From the NCBI GenBank assembly GCA_015680685.1, contig MNCI01020127.1:907347-971346 (forward strand): DNA of 64,000 nucleotides. The letters are read 5' to 3'. The position numbers and the translations under genes were made by a program. The notes below the pieces were generated by a model. That model worked only from the letters and a program-made list of their open reading frames with translations. It was not told the origin of the DNA and did no database searches. Shown one piece after another: positions 1 through 11,425 of the stretch (positions are counted from its first letter, which is position 1; each line of letters begins with the position of its first letter). Source of the DNA: Gnetum montanum (taxonomy: Eukaryota > Streptophyta > Gnetopsida > Gnetales > Gnetaceae).

Positions 1-190
1 TTATTACATGTATTGGCAAGCCTTTCAAAATCTTCTTATTATCTTTCTTTCTTGCCAAAATGCCCAAAATTAGCTTTTGCTTCATTTTGAAATAACGCAT
101 GAGAAACCCTCTATAACAAGATGTACCAAAAACCACAATCTATTTATAGGTGAAAAAATCACATGTAGTGCAACACTTGGGGTTGGTATC
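1..190. other. unassigned left flank
   Basis: AT-rich sequence with no convincing coding potential. It is the left flank of element A; its last five bases (186-190, GTATC) form the left target-site duplication of that element, matched by GTATG at 6357-6361. Confidence 0.5.
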
Positions 191-1029
191 TGATGAAACA
201 CCTTTTTTCATCAACTCCGACGTTGAGTACCCAACGTCGAATCTAAGACACAACATTGGATATCCAATGTTGGGGGGTATGGACCAACCTATAAATATAG
301 CACTTGGATGGACATTTTTCAAATAGTTTTGCATAGTTTTGTCAATAGAGTAGTCGAATTCTTGCAGTTTTATTTCGTAATCTTAGAGAACAGTCAGTGA
401 GTGCTCATAGAGTGGATCTGAGTTAGTTGTATGAAGTCTTATTTGAGTGGCAATGTACCTGAACATATTCCATGAACAACACTAAGATCAAGATTGATTC
501 TTATTCATTGTAGCACTTTGACTTAAATTAAATTTACTTTCCATGCAGTTCACTTTTCATGTACTTAGTTAATATTTACATTTTCATGCATGTTAATTAA
601 TTAAGCACATAAGTATGTTCGCTTTAAGCATGCTTATGACTTTTGGTAATCCCAGCAATGCTTAATGTTTGGTAACTTAGCAGCCTTATATGTGTTCAGG
701 ATGTGCACAGGAAGTGGGATCAAATACTTAGGTTAGGGTAGTTGATTATTAATTAGCAATTAGATTAGTTAAATCGATTATAAATTGAGTTTTAACCCAT
801 TGTTAATTGTAGAACAATAAAATATAAAATAATAAAAATCATATGCCTCACTCTGAACTAAACCATATGTGACAAAGCTACCACTAGTCCAAGTGCAAAG
901 ATAGTGAACTATGATCAAGGCATAGCGATCTAGATGCCACAACTAGTCCCATCCACGGAATTCGACCAGATCATGCGTGAACGCTTGTGATTCATATGGT
1001 TGGGTGTAGGGGTACCTCGTCGCTCATCA
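191..1029 (+). repeat. 5' LTR of element A
   Basis: An 839-bp copy aligned end to end with 5523-6356. A TATA box (CCTATAAATATAG) lies at 288-300, preceded by short palindromic words such as TTGGATATCCAA (258-269). The hairpin described in the findings lies at about 848-895, and CATATGGTT at 993-1001 is complementary to its loop. The U3 part differs clearly from that of the 3' LTR, while R/U5 is well conserved. Confidence 0.9.
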
Positions 1030-1030
1030 T

Positions 1031-1048
1031 TGGCACTGTTGCTAGAGA
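1031..1048 (+). other. primer-binding site of element A (tRNA-Asp type, decayed)
   Basis: TGGCACTGTTGCTAGAGA follows the LTR after a single T. It matches the intact version in element G (TGGCGCCGTTGCTAGGGA) except for a few substitutions, most of them transitions. The intact form is complementary to the 3' end of plant tRNA-Asp. Confidence 0.75.
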
Positions 1049-1161
1049 TGGTGCTAGTTATCTAGATTAGTTATATTATACACAATCACTATAAAGGCAT
1101 TAACGATCTATCTTTTAGAAAACATTAATATTTTAAGTCACACACATTATCAGAAAAAACC

Positions 1162-2449
1162 ATGTCTTCTTCACACAGGATCCATAATCCATTGTATGAT
1201 GAGAACACTCGTAGAAGAAATGATAGGATATATATTGAAGAAAATTGGAGTGAACAACCTTAAACAGGTGTTTTCTATGCTCATTTAGACCCTTACTACA
1301 TCCAATGACTACATTCAACTAGTGCAGACAATCCTAGAGGAGATGCAGAAAGTCCTAGAACAAGGAGGGCCTCAAGGCCTAGGACCTTCTGTAAACTTAG
1401 AAAAGATAAATCAAGGGACCATTTGGAGAACTATAGAAGCCGTGGCAATTCTCCCAGTTCCTCATCTTCCTCTTCCTTTTCAACGTCTAGTTCTGATGAA
1501 GATGAATGTAGGTATAGAGATAGAGCTCGACGATAGGGTCAAGATAAAGATAGAAATCAAACCCAAGGGAAAAATCAAAGATATCACAATAAGCATAGAC
1601 AACATCGTCGTAATCAAACAAATAGAAATAGAAATTTTCATCACAATAAATCTTATGAAAATGAACCCTTATTGGCCACTAAGAGTTTGATGCAGATCAC
1701 AAAGGTAATTAAGATACCTAACAGGCATCACAAGGAAAGTCACCTACCTGGGCTTGATATTAATAATATCCCTAAGTTTGTGGGAGGCTATGATTCTAAT
1801 CCACAACATCATCTACAAGCCTTCCATGATGCTTGTGCCTTATACAACATTGAAAGTGGATGGCAAAAGCTTAAGCTCTTTCCTAGGACACTAATCGATG
1901 AAGCTGAAAGTTGGTATAGGTCATTGGAACCAAGTTCCATTCACTAGTGGTCCACAATGCTAGAACTTTTCAATGAAAAATATGAAACCTATGTGAGAGT
2001 GTCCAACCTAAGAAAAGAAATCCAAGAGTGAAAGCAAGAAAATCATGAATCCTTGGAAGTGGCCTTGGAAAGATACTATTCGCTACTACATAGATGCCTA
2101 GGCCATTGTTTCTTTGAGGAAATGCAACTTTTCCACATCATAGATGGGCTTTGTAACGAAACAAGGGAGACCCTTGGGATGTATACTCTAGGTCAATTAT
2201 ATGAGCTATGAACTCATTAGATCAAAGAGTTAATCAAGCGTGTGACGAAAGAAGAAGGAGAGCTATGTAGATGAGGGAATGTAGAGGAAAATAACTGGGA
2301 CCCAACTCTACAAAAAAAAAAAAAAGCATCCATATCTATGATAAGGAAAAAGAGGTAGCTCTCGATGAGGTGATTTTACAATGGACCTTGCTAATACAAA
2401 ATTCTATCATTGAGGTTAAAGAAAAGTTGGATAAGATGTCAGAATCAAT
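1162..2449 (+). pseudogene. gag pseudogene of element A
   Basis: The ATG at 1162 opens a frame that can be followed with stops and frameshifts to the assembly gap. An N-terminal serine-rich stretch and an Arg/Asp-rich stretch (about 1450-1560) are followed by the retrotransposon gag core (about 1670-2250). The core carries a GGYDSNPQHHLQAFHDAC-type segment and the WYRSLEP motif at about 1912-1932. The same protein is recognisable in elements B, C, E and G, which supports gag rather than a host gene. Gag forms the particle that packages element RNA. In-frame stops (for example after SIH near 1945) show that this copy is dead. Confidence 0.8.
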
Positions 2450-3351
2450 NNNNNNNNNNNNNNNNNNNNNNNNNNNNNNNNNNNNNNNNNNNNNNNNNNN
2501 NNNNNNNNNNNNNNNNNNNNNNNNNNNNNNNNNNNNNNNNNNNNNNNNNNNNNNNNNNNNNNNNNNNNNNNNNNNNNNNNNNNNNNNNNNNNNNNNNNNN
2601 NNNNNNNNNNNNNNNNNNNNNNNNNNNNNNNNNNNNNNNNNNNNNNNNNNNNNNNNNNNNNNNNNNNNNNNNNNNNNNNNNNNNNNNNNNNNNNNNNNNN
2701 NNNNNNNNNNNNNNNNNNNNNNNNNNNNNNNNNNNNNNNNNNNNNNNNNNNNNNNNNNNNNNNNNNNNNNNNNNNNNNNNNNNNNNNNNNNNNNNNNNNN
2801 NNNNNNNNNNNNNNNNNNNNNNNNNNNNNNNNNNNNNNNNNNNNNNNNNNNNNNNNNNNNNNNNNNNNNNNNNNNNNNNNNNNNNNNNNNNNNNNNNNNN
2901 NNNNNNNNNNNNNNNNNNNNNNNNNNNNNNNNNNNNNNNNNNNNNNNNNNNNNNNNNNNNNNNNNNNNNNNNNNNNNNNNNNNNNNNNNNNNNNNNNNNN
3001 NNNNNNNNNNNNNNNNNNNNNNNNNNNNNNNNNNNNNNNNNNNNNNNNNNNNNNNNNNNNNNNNNNNNNNNNNNNNNNNNNNNNNNNNNNNNNNNNNNNN
3101 NNNNNNNNNNNNNNNNNNNNNNNNNNNNNNNNNNNNNNNNNNNNNNNNNNNNNNNNNNNNNNNNNNNNNNNNNNNNNNNNNNNNNNNNNNNNNNNNNNNN
3201 NNNNNNNNNNNNNNNNNNNNNNNNNNNNNNNNNNNNNNNNNNNNNNNNNNNNNNNNNNNNNNNNNNNNNNNNNNNNNNNNNNNNNNNNNNNNNNNNNNNN
3301 NNNNNNNNNNNNNNNNNNNNNNNNNNNNNNNNNNNNNNNNNNNNNNNNNNN
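2450..3351. other. assembly gap (902 N)
   Basis: Unbroken run of N inside element A, downstream of its gag. Any open reading frame drawn through it is an artefact. Confidence 0.99.
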
Positions 3352-5522
3352 TCTAGACATAATAAAATGGACCAAATAAAAGACTTAGATGCATATATCT
3401 TACAGAACTAATAAGTATTTTTCACCTATTTTTTGTTTTACAATTTTTTATCTTTTTTCTATTCCTTCCAAAATTTTCTAATTCTTTATATCTTTTCCAT
3501 TTCTTAATATTTTTCTTTTCGTTATATTTTCTCTTTTCTTTATGAATGTATTTTTATGTTTTTGTTAATAATATTGCCAAGTCATGATGCAAAAGTCAAC
3601 GCTATGTGTTGGGTTTTTTGTGCTATGCTATCAAGATGATTGGGTAATTAATTGTGTAAAGTAGTGAGACCACCTCATCCATCCCTCCAATTCTCTAAAT
3701 AAAAGGTCTTTTTCATAGAAACAATTTGGTTCTTCTTTTATCAAACTAAAATTATTCAATGATCATTGAAACTTGAAGAAAGAGGGAATGACCAAGTGGG
3801 AATGGCAAAGGGTATGACCCTAAGGGAACTTAGTGGGTTCTCTTCTTTACTTTCTTCATGTGGTTTATGACTCCTCTTGGAATGTATCATCACTCCTCTA
3901 TCAACCAATAAAAATGAAGCTCTGTCTTTGCATGGTGTGGTTCTCATTCGAAAAAAAAAGAGAAAAGAACAAAAAAATGAAAAAAAAACAATAATGGGAA
4001 TTCAAAGCACACCTCTTAGATACAATAATGGGCTACAAGCACTAGTTATGGGGTTGGAAAGACATGTTACCCATGCTTGAAGGCACCCCTCTAACTAAGG
4101 CCCTTCCTTCCTTCGTCTCTTTTCTTCTCTTTTTGGAGTGATGATTGTTCTTTGAGGTGGTTATGGACTCATGGTGTTTAGCAGGATGGAACACATCAAT
4201 GCTTGGTCTTTGTTAATGGTATGGACTTGGTTTGAACTTGGACAGATAGGTATGTTGATCATTTTAATAATACTTATCACAAGAACCTATTGTAGACATG
4301 GTCAAGTACCTTACATCTCGATCTCTACAATCCCTTCTCATTCCAGTATTCACCTCACTGCTGCATGTAATTATGAGCCTTTTGGTTTTTTGTAGTATAG
4401 TGCAACATCCTAACCACAGTAGTTGTGTGTTGTTTGGAACAAAGGCATGGTCTACATTTAACTTCTTTGGTGCCCATAGACATCTATAGAAGTGGTTATG
4501 TAAGGGCATTATGGTAGGAGCCTGCTTTGGGGAGGACCCACTTGCATAACTTTTGTTAATCATGGCTTTGAACTAACCTTTACATCTTCCATAACATCAA
4601 TGATGATTTCTTTGAATTTATGCATGATTTTGGGACTATTTCTCATCTATTTCATTAATTTTTCCTACTTTTCTATTTCCATATCCATTAATATATCTTG
4701 TCCATCTTCTGAATTGGACCTTTGGTTTCAATTATTCAAAAACCTATGTGCTTTCAAAGTTATGCTTATTAGTCATGGGGGCTAGGGATGCCTGCTTAAA
4801 AATTTTTGAAATTTTTCCAATATCCTATTTTTGAACATCATGGTAACTAATAGTATTTGATCAAAATAATGTGAACAACTTGATGATTTTAGTTGCCTCA
4901 TAGCCTTGGACATAGTATGTTGTAATCACCTTGTGCTTCAAAGAAAACTAAGGGATCTGAAAAGGGTTGACTATTAAGAAAAAAATTTACCAAAACTGAT
5001 GTTGATCCTTTGGTGATTACAATCAATGCTAAAAGAAACACCTAAGGAAGAAGGTCTTTTTCCAAGCATGAAAACAAAGCTAAGAGAGGGACAACAGAGG
5101 ATATTCCCATGGACAAATCGTAGCACATATAAGATAGTAGCTCGAGCATCACATGTTTGCTAGATCCATGGGATGATGAGAAGAGATTTTAGTTCATCCT
5201 TCAAGAATGTTCTACATAACCAAAGAAGCATCAACATATAATCAATGTTAAAAGTCTACCATCGCTAGTGACAACAAGAAAAATCATCTTCAGGGGATTC
5301 TTGAAGACCTCTGCAAAGTTTGTAATCAATAAAGTCTATCTCATCTTTTTGTCACTCTGTCATTTTGTATGCATCCACTTGAATAAAATTTTGTAATGCG
5401 GCACTCAAAGTCAGTCAGTAGTTAGCATCAGTCAATAATTCCATACCTTCCCAATATTTTGTAAGGAGATTGTTCCTCCTCTTCTACACTTGAGGACAAG
5501 CTTTCATTCAGTCATGGGAGTA
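3352..5522 (+). other. 3' noncoding interior of element A
   Basis: No pol homology in any frame. It contains blocks shared with B, C, E and G: a block at about 3998-4105 (including AAAGACATGTTACCCATGC), a block at 4518-4555 (GAGCCTGCTTTGGGGAGGAC region), and the motif ACTTGAGGACAAG at about 5487 just before the purine-rich tract GGGAGTA. These repeated noncoding blocks suggest cis-acting functions. Confidence 0.7.
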
Positions 5523-6356
5523 TGATGAAACATGTTTTTTCATTAGCTTTGACGTTAGCTAGACATTAGAGCCTTGACGTCAGGTAGCGATGTCAAATAT
5601 TCGATGTCGGGGGGTATGGACCAACCTATAAATATAGTGCTTGGGCACATAGTTTTCAAATAGTTTTGCATAGTTTTGTCTATAGAATACTTGAATTCCT
5701 ATAGTTTAATTTCATAATCTTAGAGAACAGTCAATGAGTGCCCACATAGTGGATCTTAGTTAGTTGTATGAAGTCTTATTTTAGTAGCAATGTACATGGA
5801 CATATTCCATGAATGACAATAAGATCAAGATTGATTCTTATTCATTGCAACACTTTGACTTAGATTAGATTTACTTTACATGCAATTTAATTTTCATGTA
5901 CTTAGTTAATATTTACTTTTTCATACATGTTAGTTAATTAAGCACATAAGTATGATCTCTTCAAGCATGCATATGACTCTTGGTAATCCCAGCAACACTT
6001 AACCTTTGGTAACCCAGCAGCATTATATGTCTTTAGGATGTGCATGCAAAGTGGGATCAAATACTTATGTTAGGGTAGTTGATTATTAATTAGCAATTAG
6101 ATTAGTTGAATTGATTATAAATTGAGTTTCAACCCACTATTAATCGTAGAACAATAAAATATAAAATAATAAAAATCATATGCCTCACTCTGGACTAAAC
6201 CATATGTGACAAAGCTACCACTAGTCCAAGTGGAAAGATAGTGAATTACGGTCAAGGCATAGTGATCTACTAATCCCATCCATAGAATTTAACTAGATCG
6301 TGTGTGAATGCTTGTGATTTGTATGGTTAGACATAGGGGTATCTTGCCGCTCATCA
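5523..6356 (+). repeat. 3' LTR of element A
   Basis: An 834-bp copy of the 191-1029 LTR. The TATA box sits at about 5625. GACGTC, GATGTC and related half-palindromes crowd the 60 bases before it. The R/U5 hairpin arms are 6186-6197 and 6222-6232 (11 base pairs with one bulged base). Confidence 0.9.
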
Positions 6357-6432
6357 GTATGTGTCTAGAAACAGAAGAAGCTAAGCTAAGAATAGGTAAG
6401 AAACAACCACACTCTTTCTCCTATTCTCCTCT

Positions 6433-7374
6433 TGATAAATCATCAGTTAGCTAAGATATCACAAATGCTATATTGTTGGTGCTACATCACATCTACGTTG
6501 TACCATCCTTGTCGATGCATCTTAATTGGCTACTACATCACATCTGCAATGTCACATCTACTATAACTTAGCTACATCAACGTATCCTTGTCAACGCATG
6601 GGTTAATGCATTGACACAGTGTCTATCTTTGCCTATAAATATGCAAGCACTCGCTGCATATGAGGCACCTTTTGGTTAGTTTAGTAGCTAGACTCTTGCA
6701 ATTTCATTTCATGATCTTACGAAATAGTCAATGAGTGCCCGTAGTATGAATTTGAGTTAATTGTATGACATCTTATTTGAGTGGCATTGTACCTAAACAC
6801 ATTCCATGAACTGCAATAAGATCGAGATTGATTTGCATTCATTGCAACACTTTGACTTAGATTAGATTTCCTTTCCATGCGATTTACTCTTCATGTACTT
6901 AGTTAATATTTACATTTTCACCCATATTAACGAATTGGTAGAATGACTATGACCAATTTTGAGCATAAGTACATATTCACTTGTAATCCCAATAACGTTA
7001 TTGCTTGGTTAACCCAATAGTGTAATGCTTAATAATCCCAGTAGTGGATACATGGATTCATGACGTGTACGACAAGCTAGGAACAAACACTCATCACCCT
7101 TAGGCTAGTTTAGAGTTTATCTTCTCATTGTTAATTAGATTAAATAATTAATTTCTTTATTATCATCAAGATTAGTTTAAGGCTACAACAACATCAACCG
7201 TTATATGCCTCACTTTGGACTAAACCATACGTGACAAAGCTACCACTAGTCCAAGTGGGAATATAGCATCTTGTGATCAATGCTTAACAATCTAGATGCC
7301 ATACTAGTCCCATCCATAGAATTCGACCAGATTGTGTGTGAACACTTGTGATTCGTATGGTTGTGCGTAGGGGG
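6433..7374 (+). repeat. 5' LTR of element B, 3' end deleted
   Basis: Aligned with 19509-21257 once the inserted solo LTR is removed. Hairpin arms lie at 7211-7222 and 7247-7257; CGTATGGTT at 7354-7362 complements the loop word AACCATACG at 7223-7231. The last bases of the LTR, the whole primer-binding site and a few following bases are missing relative to element A. The sequence runs from TAGGGG straight into GATGGTGCTAG. Confidence 0.85.
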
Positions 7375-7488
7375 ATGGTGCTAGTTATCTAGATTGGTTA
7401 TATTATGTATGATTTCTATAAAAGTATTAACAATTAATCTTTTTGAAAATATTACTATTTTAAGTCACACACGTTATCAAATAAAAAC

Positions 7489-9640
7489 ATGTCTTCTTCA
7501 CATACAACCAATAATGCATCGTATGATAAGAACACTCATAGAAGAAATGATAGGATCCATACTAAAGAGAATTGTAGTGAACAACCTTAAGTAAGGGTTT
7601 CATATGCTCATTTAGACCCTTACTACACTCAAAGAATATGCTCAACTAATGCAAGCAATCCTAGAGGAGATGGAGTAAGTCCTAGAACAAGGAGAACCCC
7701 AAGGCCTAGGACCTCCGTGAGCCCTAGAAAAGATAAATCAAGGGACTATATGAAAAGATATAGGAGCCATGGTGATTCTTCCAATTCATCATCTTCCTCT
7801 TTCTCTTCAACATCTAGTTCTAACAATGATGAATGTAGGTATAGAGATAGAGATTCACTAAGGGGTCAAGATGGAGATAGAAATAGAACGCAAGGGCAAG
7901 ATAAAAGACATCAAAGTGAGTATAGAAAAAATAATCATGATCAAACAAATAGAAATGGAGATTATCACCATGACATGTCTAATGTTGATGAACCCTTGTT
8001 GGCTACTAGGCATGACATAGATTAAGAAGGTAGTTTAAATATCTCAAAGGCATCAAAGGGAAAGTTGCATCAAGTGACTTGATATGAACAACATTCCTAG
8101 ATTTAAGGGAGGCTATGATTCTAATCCACAACATCATTTACAAGCCTTTCATGATGCCTGCACCTTGTAAAATATCAAAAGTAAGTGACAAAAAATTAAT
8201 CTCTTTCCTAAGACACTAATAGATGAAGTTGAAAGTTGGTATAGATCGTTGGAACCTAATTCAATCCCTGGTGGTCCACAAAGCTGAAACTCTTCAATGA
8301 AAAATACCAAACATATGCAAGAGTGTCCAACCTAAGAAATCAAATCCAAGGATGGAAGCAAGGAAAACATGAACCCTTGTGTATGGCCTTGGATAGATAC
8401 TATTCGCTACTACATAGATGTTTAGGCCATGATTTCTCTCAAAAAGAGCAGCTTTCTACATCATAAATGGGCTTCATAATCAAATGAGGGAGACCCTTGG
8501 GATTTATGCCCAAGGTTGCTTATCCAAATTGAAAGCTCATCAGATACAAAGGCTAGTTAAGTAGGTTGCAAAAGAAGAAGGAGAGCTATGTAAACGAGAG
8601 AATGTAGAGGAAAATAACTAGGACCCAACTCTTCAAAAGAAGAGGGTCCATAACTATGATGAGGAAAAAAAGGCAGCTCTTGATGAGGTGATTTCACAAC
8701 AAACCTTGCCAATCCAAAAGTCTATTGCTAAGCTTGAGGCAAGGATAGATAAGGTATGGGAGTTGATGAATGAAAAAGTTACAACATATGTAAAAACCAT
8801 AGAAGAGAGGGTAACACAAAAGGAATCAAGTGATCAAAACAAGAAGAGAAAAAAGAACCAAGAAATAGGTAGGAACACTTATTGACAAACAGGAAAAATA
8901 GTTGTAGGAGAAGAGGTTATAGACTTAGCCACAAAAGAGGATGATGGATGTGAAATTTGTCAATATGATCATCTAAATCACTATTGCCAAGTTATGTTAC
9001 ATCTACATGAGTATGGGGCTTTTACTTTGAATTCCAAGTTCATAAAAAAGCAAATGCCTAGGAAACTACCTTACTTACAAGGTAATTATAGACAATCCTA
9101 CAACCAACCATACTATCCTACTGGGACTTTTTATCAGCCTCAAACTACTATCAACCGCAGTGGCAAAACCCACATTTCATGGGGGACACCATCATCAAGC
9201 TAGCACAACCCTTAGTACCAACTGAACCTGCATGGATATTATATTCAACAACTTATTTTTCCAACTAGTTCTACTTCATCTACTTCAAATCACTACTACC
9301 ACTCTCTCGAATATCATCAACCTGTAACATCTTTTGAGGGATCACCATCTCACCCTCTTATCCTCCATCATATCCTTGATATTCTCACACTTCCCTTCAC
9401 CATAGGTCATCACCAACAACACAGGAAGGATTAGCACCACACCATCAATAGAAGAATGTCACTGGTGCTGTGAACATGCACATAAATGATAATGCTAGTA
9501 GATCTTAACCATAGTCTCAAAAACATACTTTCTTTAGGATGGTTCCCACACATGTGCACAAAACTCGTAGACCTCTAGCTCATCAAAACTAGCACAAGGC
9601 TAATTTGGTGTAACATCCTTCCTCATAAGAACAATGTCTC
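7489..9640 (+). pseudogene. gag pseudogene of element B
   Basis: The ATG at 7489 corresponds to that of element A. An open stretch at 7717-8025 encodes a serine-rich run followed by Arg/Asp repeats (RYRDRDSLRGQDGDR). The gag core follows at about 8040-8600 with several stops. A CEICQ cysteine motif appears near 8952-8966 and a Tyr/Pro/Gln-rich tail at about 9060-9400. This is the best preserved serine/RD segment of the family in the window. The frame is broken (for example TAA at about 7588, TAA near 8023), so no product is expected. Confidence 0.78.
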
Positions 9641-10559
9641 CCAATTCTATGCAAGAGCCAACACCCATTGCCACTCTAATTCAAAACATAACAGATGAGC
9701 CTATCCCCGTGGAGAGATAAAATACTCCATGCATCACTAATAATGATAAAAGGGTTCTGTTGTGGACTGGAAGTTTAAAATATTAACACAATCCCTACAC
9801 CAACCAACAACAACGTAAAGGAATAAGTGTGTGAGCAAAAACAAGTCTACACAATAACCACTTAACCAAAAAACACCTAGTGGCTTGAAAATGAAAGTAC
9901 AAAACCATTTAAAAGATGCATGGAAACAGCCACTCCACTTATTAGTTCTAGTCTTAAGGAAAGGGACCAAACAGAGAACTTAGACATAGACATCTTACAC
10001 TCTAACTATACACCAATAGAAGACATTAAACAAGGAGACCTGGGAATTGAAATAGAAAATCAAGAAGAAGAAGAAAATGCATCTAGACCCTCTAAAAAGG
10101 AATTACCTTCAAGTTCAGTTGATGATATGCCTCCCAATCAAAATGAGATTATCATCAATGTTAGATGTGCTACCATGCGAACCATTAAATCAATGAAGAT
10201 GATAAATGGAAAAACTATGGTGTATAACAAAGGTATGTAGTCCATTTCCCAAATGCTCACCCACAAGATTAGTCATGGGGGAGATGCCCCATCTTGATTC
10301 AAGAACTAATAAGTGCTTTTCACTTTTTTTTTTACAACTGTTTATCATTTTCCTATTTCTTTCATCATTTTCCAATTCTTAATATGTTTTTCATTTCTTG
10401 TTATTTTTCTTTTCTTGATAATTTTCTCTTTTCTTGCATCATTTTCTTTATGTTATGAATGTCTTTTATGTTTTTGTTAATCATATTGCCAATCATGATG
10501 CAAATGTCAATGCTATGTGTTGGGTTTTTTTTTCTATGCTATCAAAATGATTGGGTAAG
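9640..10559 (+). other. noncoding interior of element B, left of the nested element C
   Basis: Holds one open frame at 9920-10240 (Glu/Asn-rich, no family recognised) that is not matched by an intact frame in A, C or E, so I do not call it a gene. Bases 10300-10559 match the post-gap part of element A (about 3410-3660). The GTAAG at 10555-10559 is the left target-site duplication of C. Confidence 0.5.
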
Positions 10560-11425
10560 TGATGAGCAATGAGGTACCCCTAGACTCAACCAAATGAATC
10601 ACAAGCATTCATGCATGATTTGGTCGAATTCCATGGATGGGACTAGTTGGGTATCTAGATCGTTATGCTCTGCTTGTAGTTTGCTATCTTCCCACTTGGA
10701 CTAGTTGTAGCTTTATCACGTATGGTTTAGTCCAAAGTGAGGCATATGATGTTATCTAATTATACTTTGCTCCTAATGATGATAAATAAGTAAATTGATT
10801 AAGCTAATGAATAATGGAAAACAAGATCTAAACTAGCCTATGTGTGATGAGTATCCACTCTTAATCGTCTATGTATGTCTTGGACTTCATGAGACTACTT
10901 CTAAGATTGCCAAGTGTATGTCACTAGGTGTGCCAAACAATACACTTCTGGATTACCAAGTTCTATATTTAAACACTTGTGATTAAGGTGTACACATTCC
11001 GCTTAATAATAGGAATAGTAAATAGCAATAAATGGAAACATTTAAGTAAAGGAAATAGTAAATAATTAATAATTAAAAGCAATAATAATCTAAGTGGATG
11101 CTACAATGATGGGAGTAATCTCGATCTTTATTGCCAATCATGTAATGTGTCCAAGTATGTCACACTCAAACAAAGGTGTTGTACGATTACAAACATCACA
11201 CTGTGTGCATGCACTGGGAATAACAGGACTCTAAGAAAGACTCTCAAATACTAAAAACTAAAACTATCTTCTCTACCTTCTCTTCCATCCATGCATCCAA
11301 GTGCTATATTTATAGGCTAACCTAGAGGAGATGACATCAGATACCCGACATTGCTTTTTGGCTTTGACATCAGCTATCTAACATCAGAGCTCTAACGTTG
11401 GGGCCTAACAAATCATTACTCATCA
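10560..11425 (-). repeat. 3' LTR of element C
   Basis: An 866-bp minus-strand LTR. Hairpin arms on the plus strand are 10693-10703 (CACTTGGACTA) and 10728-10739 (TAGTCCAAAGTG). A TATA box (plus-strand TATTTATAGGC) lies near 11306-11316. Confidence 0.9.

Larger units (their letters stand above)
191..6356 (+). mobile_element. LTR element A, gag-only Ty3/gypsy (Athila-like), + strand
   Basis: The two LTRs start TGATGA and end TCATCA. The flanking 5-mers GTATC and GTATG differ at one base and look like an aged target-site duplication. After the 5' LTR comes one base and then a tRNA-Asp-type primer site, followed by a degraded gag. Apart from the assembly gap, the rest of the interior has no protease, reverse transcriptase, RNase H or integrase that I can recognise. 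A purine-rich GGGAGTA abuts the 3' LTR. The layout is that of a gag-only non-autonomous element. Caveat: 902 bases are unsequenced, but that is too short to hold a whole pol. Confidence 0.88.

Noticed and set aside
2370-3411. Long open frames on both strands across the N run
   Set aside because: They are translations of unknown bases (poly-X) and carry no information.
9920-10240. A 106-codon Glu/Asn-rich frame in element B
   Set aside because: No family recognised and not preserved as a frame in A, C or E; probably chance opening or an eroded gag-tail extension.
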